From positions 124,001 to 188,000 of the forward strand of contig JAIYCT010000007.1 of NCBI GenBank assembly GCA_027487865.1: a DNA stretch of 64,000 nucleotides. The letters run 5' to 3'. Position numbers and translations under genes: made by a program. The DNA comes from Microbacteriaceae bacterium. Its GTDB lineage: Bacteria > Actinomycetota > Actinomycetes > Actinomycetales > Microbacteriaceae. Shown piece by piece: positions 63,957 to 64,000 of the stretch. Numbering within the stretch: position 1 is the stretch's first letter; each line of letters opens with the position of its first letter. The notes under the pieces were generated by a model. The model worked only from the letters and a program-made list of their open reading frames with translations, ran no database searches and was not told the origin of the DNA.

Positions 63957-64000
63957 TAGACCTGCGTCTTAGATTCGATGGCGTTCAGGATCAAAGCAAG
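63956..64000 (-). CDS. thrS: C-terminal end of an upstream gene, probably threonyl-tRNA synthetase
   Basis: The last 14 codons of an open frame (ending AIESKTQV) and its TAA stop enter the window and overlap the HIT start by one base. In Actinobacteria thrS precedes this HIT gene, and a short helical charged end is compatible, but 14 residues cannot prove identity. Confidence 0.4.
   Translation of the reverse strand, partial: LALILNAIESKTQV

Noticed and set aside
1-64000. Mobile elements, prophage, toxin-antitoxin, defence islands
   Set aside because: Every gene is a core function in conserved order; no transposase, integrase, terminal repeats or attachment-site duplication was seen, including at the tRNA-Leu gene.

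Overview
The window is a dense piece of core chromosome from an actinobacterium, most likely a small-genome freshwater member of the Microbacteriaceae (Luna/Rhodoluna/Aquiluna-like). The grounds are gene order and protein type. The order polA-rpsA-coaE-uvrB, pdtaR-tRNA-pyk, trpE-(membrane proteins)-trpC-trpB-trpA-lgt-gltB-gltD, pyrR-pyrB-pyrC-carA-carB-pyrF-gmk-rpoZ-coaBC-metK-priA-fmt-rsmB-rpe, aroE-aroC-aroK-aroB-aroQ-efp-nusB and HIT-pdxS-pdxT-yebC-ruvC-ruvA-ruvB-yajC-secD-secF-relA is the classical actinobacterial one. PriA lacks helicase motifs, PolA lacks a proofreading site and an HGxxPAAD protein is present, all typical of that phylum. Base composition is roughly balanced, which is low for Microbacteriaceae. 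The family assignment is inference; the phylum is well supported.

Layout. 1-7 kb (minus strand): uvrB (cut by the window edge), coaE, rpsA and polA, for DNA repair, CoA synthesis and translation. 7-8.2 kb: a plus-strand thioesterase, a REC-ANTAR regulator (minus) and a plus-strand tRNA-Leu(CAA). 8.2-50.5 kb: 42 consecutive minus-strand genes with no gap above 64 bases, covering pyruvate kinase, glutamate synthase, lgt, the trp and his genes, rpe, rsmB, fmt, priA, metK, coaBC, rpoZ, gmk, the whole UMP pathway from carbamoyl phosphate apart from pyrD/pyrE, nusB, efp, five shikimate genes, mltG, ruvX, alaS, two small membrane proteins and rpsD. 50.6-53.9 kb: rarA (minus) and a divergent plus-strand pair, membrane cyclophilin plus a DUF349 coiled-coil protein. 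53.9-64 kb (minus): relA, secF, secD, yajC, ruvB, ruvA, ruvC, yebC, pdxT, pdxS, a HIT protein and the last codons of an upstream gene that is probably thrS.

How it works together. Amino-acid (Trp, His, Glu, chorismate), pyrimidine, purine (gmk), CoA, SAM and vitamin B6 synthesis are interleaved with translation, recombination (RuvABC, RarA, PriA, UvrB, PolA), Sec export and the stringent response. Adjacent genes very often overlap through ATGA, GTGA, TAATG or TAGTG junctions, so translational coupling is probably a main control. By my addition of the gaps only about 0.9 kb of 64 kb is non-coding.

No insertion sequence, phage, CRISPR, integron or defence gene is visible, and I do not see an undescribed multi-gene system. 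The best leads are a PyrR-binding hairpin beside the pyrR ribosome-binding site, a guanylate kinase without the integration-host-factor gene or domain expected there, an apparent ATT start for aroE, a small membrane protein with an H1-like Ala/Lys/Pro tail, and clean losses of genes (mIHF, pgsA/PIM genes, apt, pepQ) from otherwise conserved neighbourhoods.
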